From an uncultured Maricaulis sp. (GTDB lineage: Bacteria; Pseudomonadota; Alphaproteobacteria; Caulobacterales; Maricaulaceae): a stretch of 64,000 nucleotides of DNA. Positions 63,775 through 64,000 of this stretch are shown here, piece by piece. The position numbers were made by a program, and so were the translations under genes. The notes beneath the pieces were generated by a model. The model ran no database searches. It was not told the DNA's origin and was given only the letters and a program-made list of their open reading frames with translations. The DNA lies in the NCBI RefSeq assembly GCF_947259345.1, contig NZ_CAMYLS010000018.1:35591-99590 (forward strand), written 5' to 3'. Each line of letters begins with the position of its first letter. Position 1 is the first letter of the stretch.

Positions 63775-64000
63775 GCAGCAGGTGTTTCGGGCGCGCACGC
63801 CTTTGTCCCCGCACGCTTTCGCGCCGGAAGGATGGGAGGGGGAACGGGATGCCGGCCAATGCCGTCAACCGGTTTGATTTGAATAACGTGACATCGCCGA
63901 CATCCCGTCCGCGGAGTTTTCCCGGGCTGTCTCCACCCCGATTCCAACACGCCAGGTAGATGGGGTCGGTCGTTTAGTGCCCCGCGACCTGATCGCACGC
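63775..64000. other. Non-coding stretch at the right edge
   Basis: Beyond the hom promoter I see no gene I can support. Short frames on both strands (63768-63959 plus, 63771-63998 minus) have low-information, Arg/Pro-rich translations and lack ribosome sites. The stretch may be part of a divergent regulatory region of a gene outside the window. Confidence 0.4.

Noticed and set aside
63768..63998. Short open frames on either strand at the right edge
   Set aside because: They overlap the hom promoter or have Arg/Pro-rich random-looking translations with no ribosome site.
1..64000. CRISPR arrays, insertion sequences, tRNA or rRNA genes
   Set aside because: No regularly spaced repeats, transposase-like protein, tRNA cloverleaf with its conserved TTCRA loop, or rRNA segment was noticed by reading; tRNAscan and a covariance-model scan would settle this.

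Overview
The window is a GC-rich (about 60-65 %), gene-dense stretch of an alphaproteobacterial chromosome. A marine stalked-type relative of Maricaulis, Oceanicaulis or Hyphomonas is the best guess. This rests on gene content: TonB-dependent receptor, Entner-Doudoroff operon, TamA/TamB, an ABC permease fused to an M1 peptidase, and a SAM-II riboswitch ahead of a hom-metX-metB operon. No rRNA, tRNA, insertion sequence, phage gene or CRISPR array was seen.

Layout. 1-1916: 3' end of a beta-oxidation multifunctional gene, then a convergent CoA-transferase/MarR pair. 2258-8889: TonB receptor, TPR-sulfotransferase and BCCT transporter. 9128-13538: a four-gene cluster of DUF3034 beta-barrel, exported truncated hemoglobin, cupredoxin and a membrane EAL protein, which looks like a redox, metal or gas sensing c-di-GMP module. 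13540-22801 (minus): ZntB-like and MscS-like channels, TamB, TamA and HemN. 23005-27977: zwf-pgl-edd plus a DUF3108 gene, with a GntR-like palindrome in front. 27978-28331: a structured intergenic region. 28332-33585: a signalling or conflict-type cassette of TIR-TM-TPR protein, an unknown 202-residue protein, and a TPR-S/SLOG/class III cyclase protein, facing a Crp/Fnr regulator. 33767-39451: exported hydrolases (alkylsulfatase-like lipoprotein, M14 peptidase, metallo-beta-lactamase fold). 39455-45993: Uup-type ABC-F, then an ABC ATPase with a permease/M1-aminopeptidase fusion. 46082-48465: LytS/LytTR two-component pair. 48477-51127: outer-membrane barrel and two unknown genes. 51210-56641: PQQ-type sugar dehydrogenase and an RND pump. 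56777-60512: flavoprotein, lysophospholipase-like hydrolase, glycerol kinase. 60509-63589 (minus): hom-metX-metB.

Most notable. (1) The methionine operon has a near-consensus promoter whose spacer and -10 box are covered by a 24-bp palindrome, followed directly by a SAM-II riboswitch, so it appears to have transcriptional and post-initiation control. (2) The TIR / unknown / SLOG-cyclase cassette next to a Crp-family regulator is the best candidate for an undescribed system: a TIR enzyme, a nucleotide-sensing SLOG domain, a divergent cyclase and a possible cyclic-nucleotide receptor lie side by side. (3) The hemoglobin-cupredoxin-EAL cluster suggests a ligand-to-c-di-GMP pathway. All functional statements are from reading the sequence and recalling families; no search was run.
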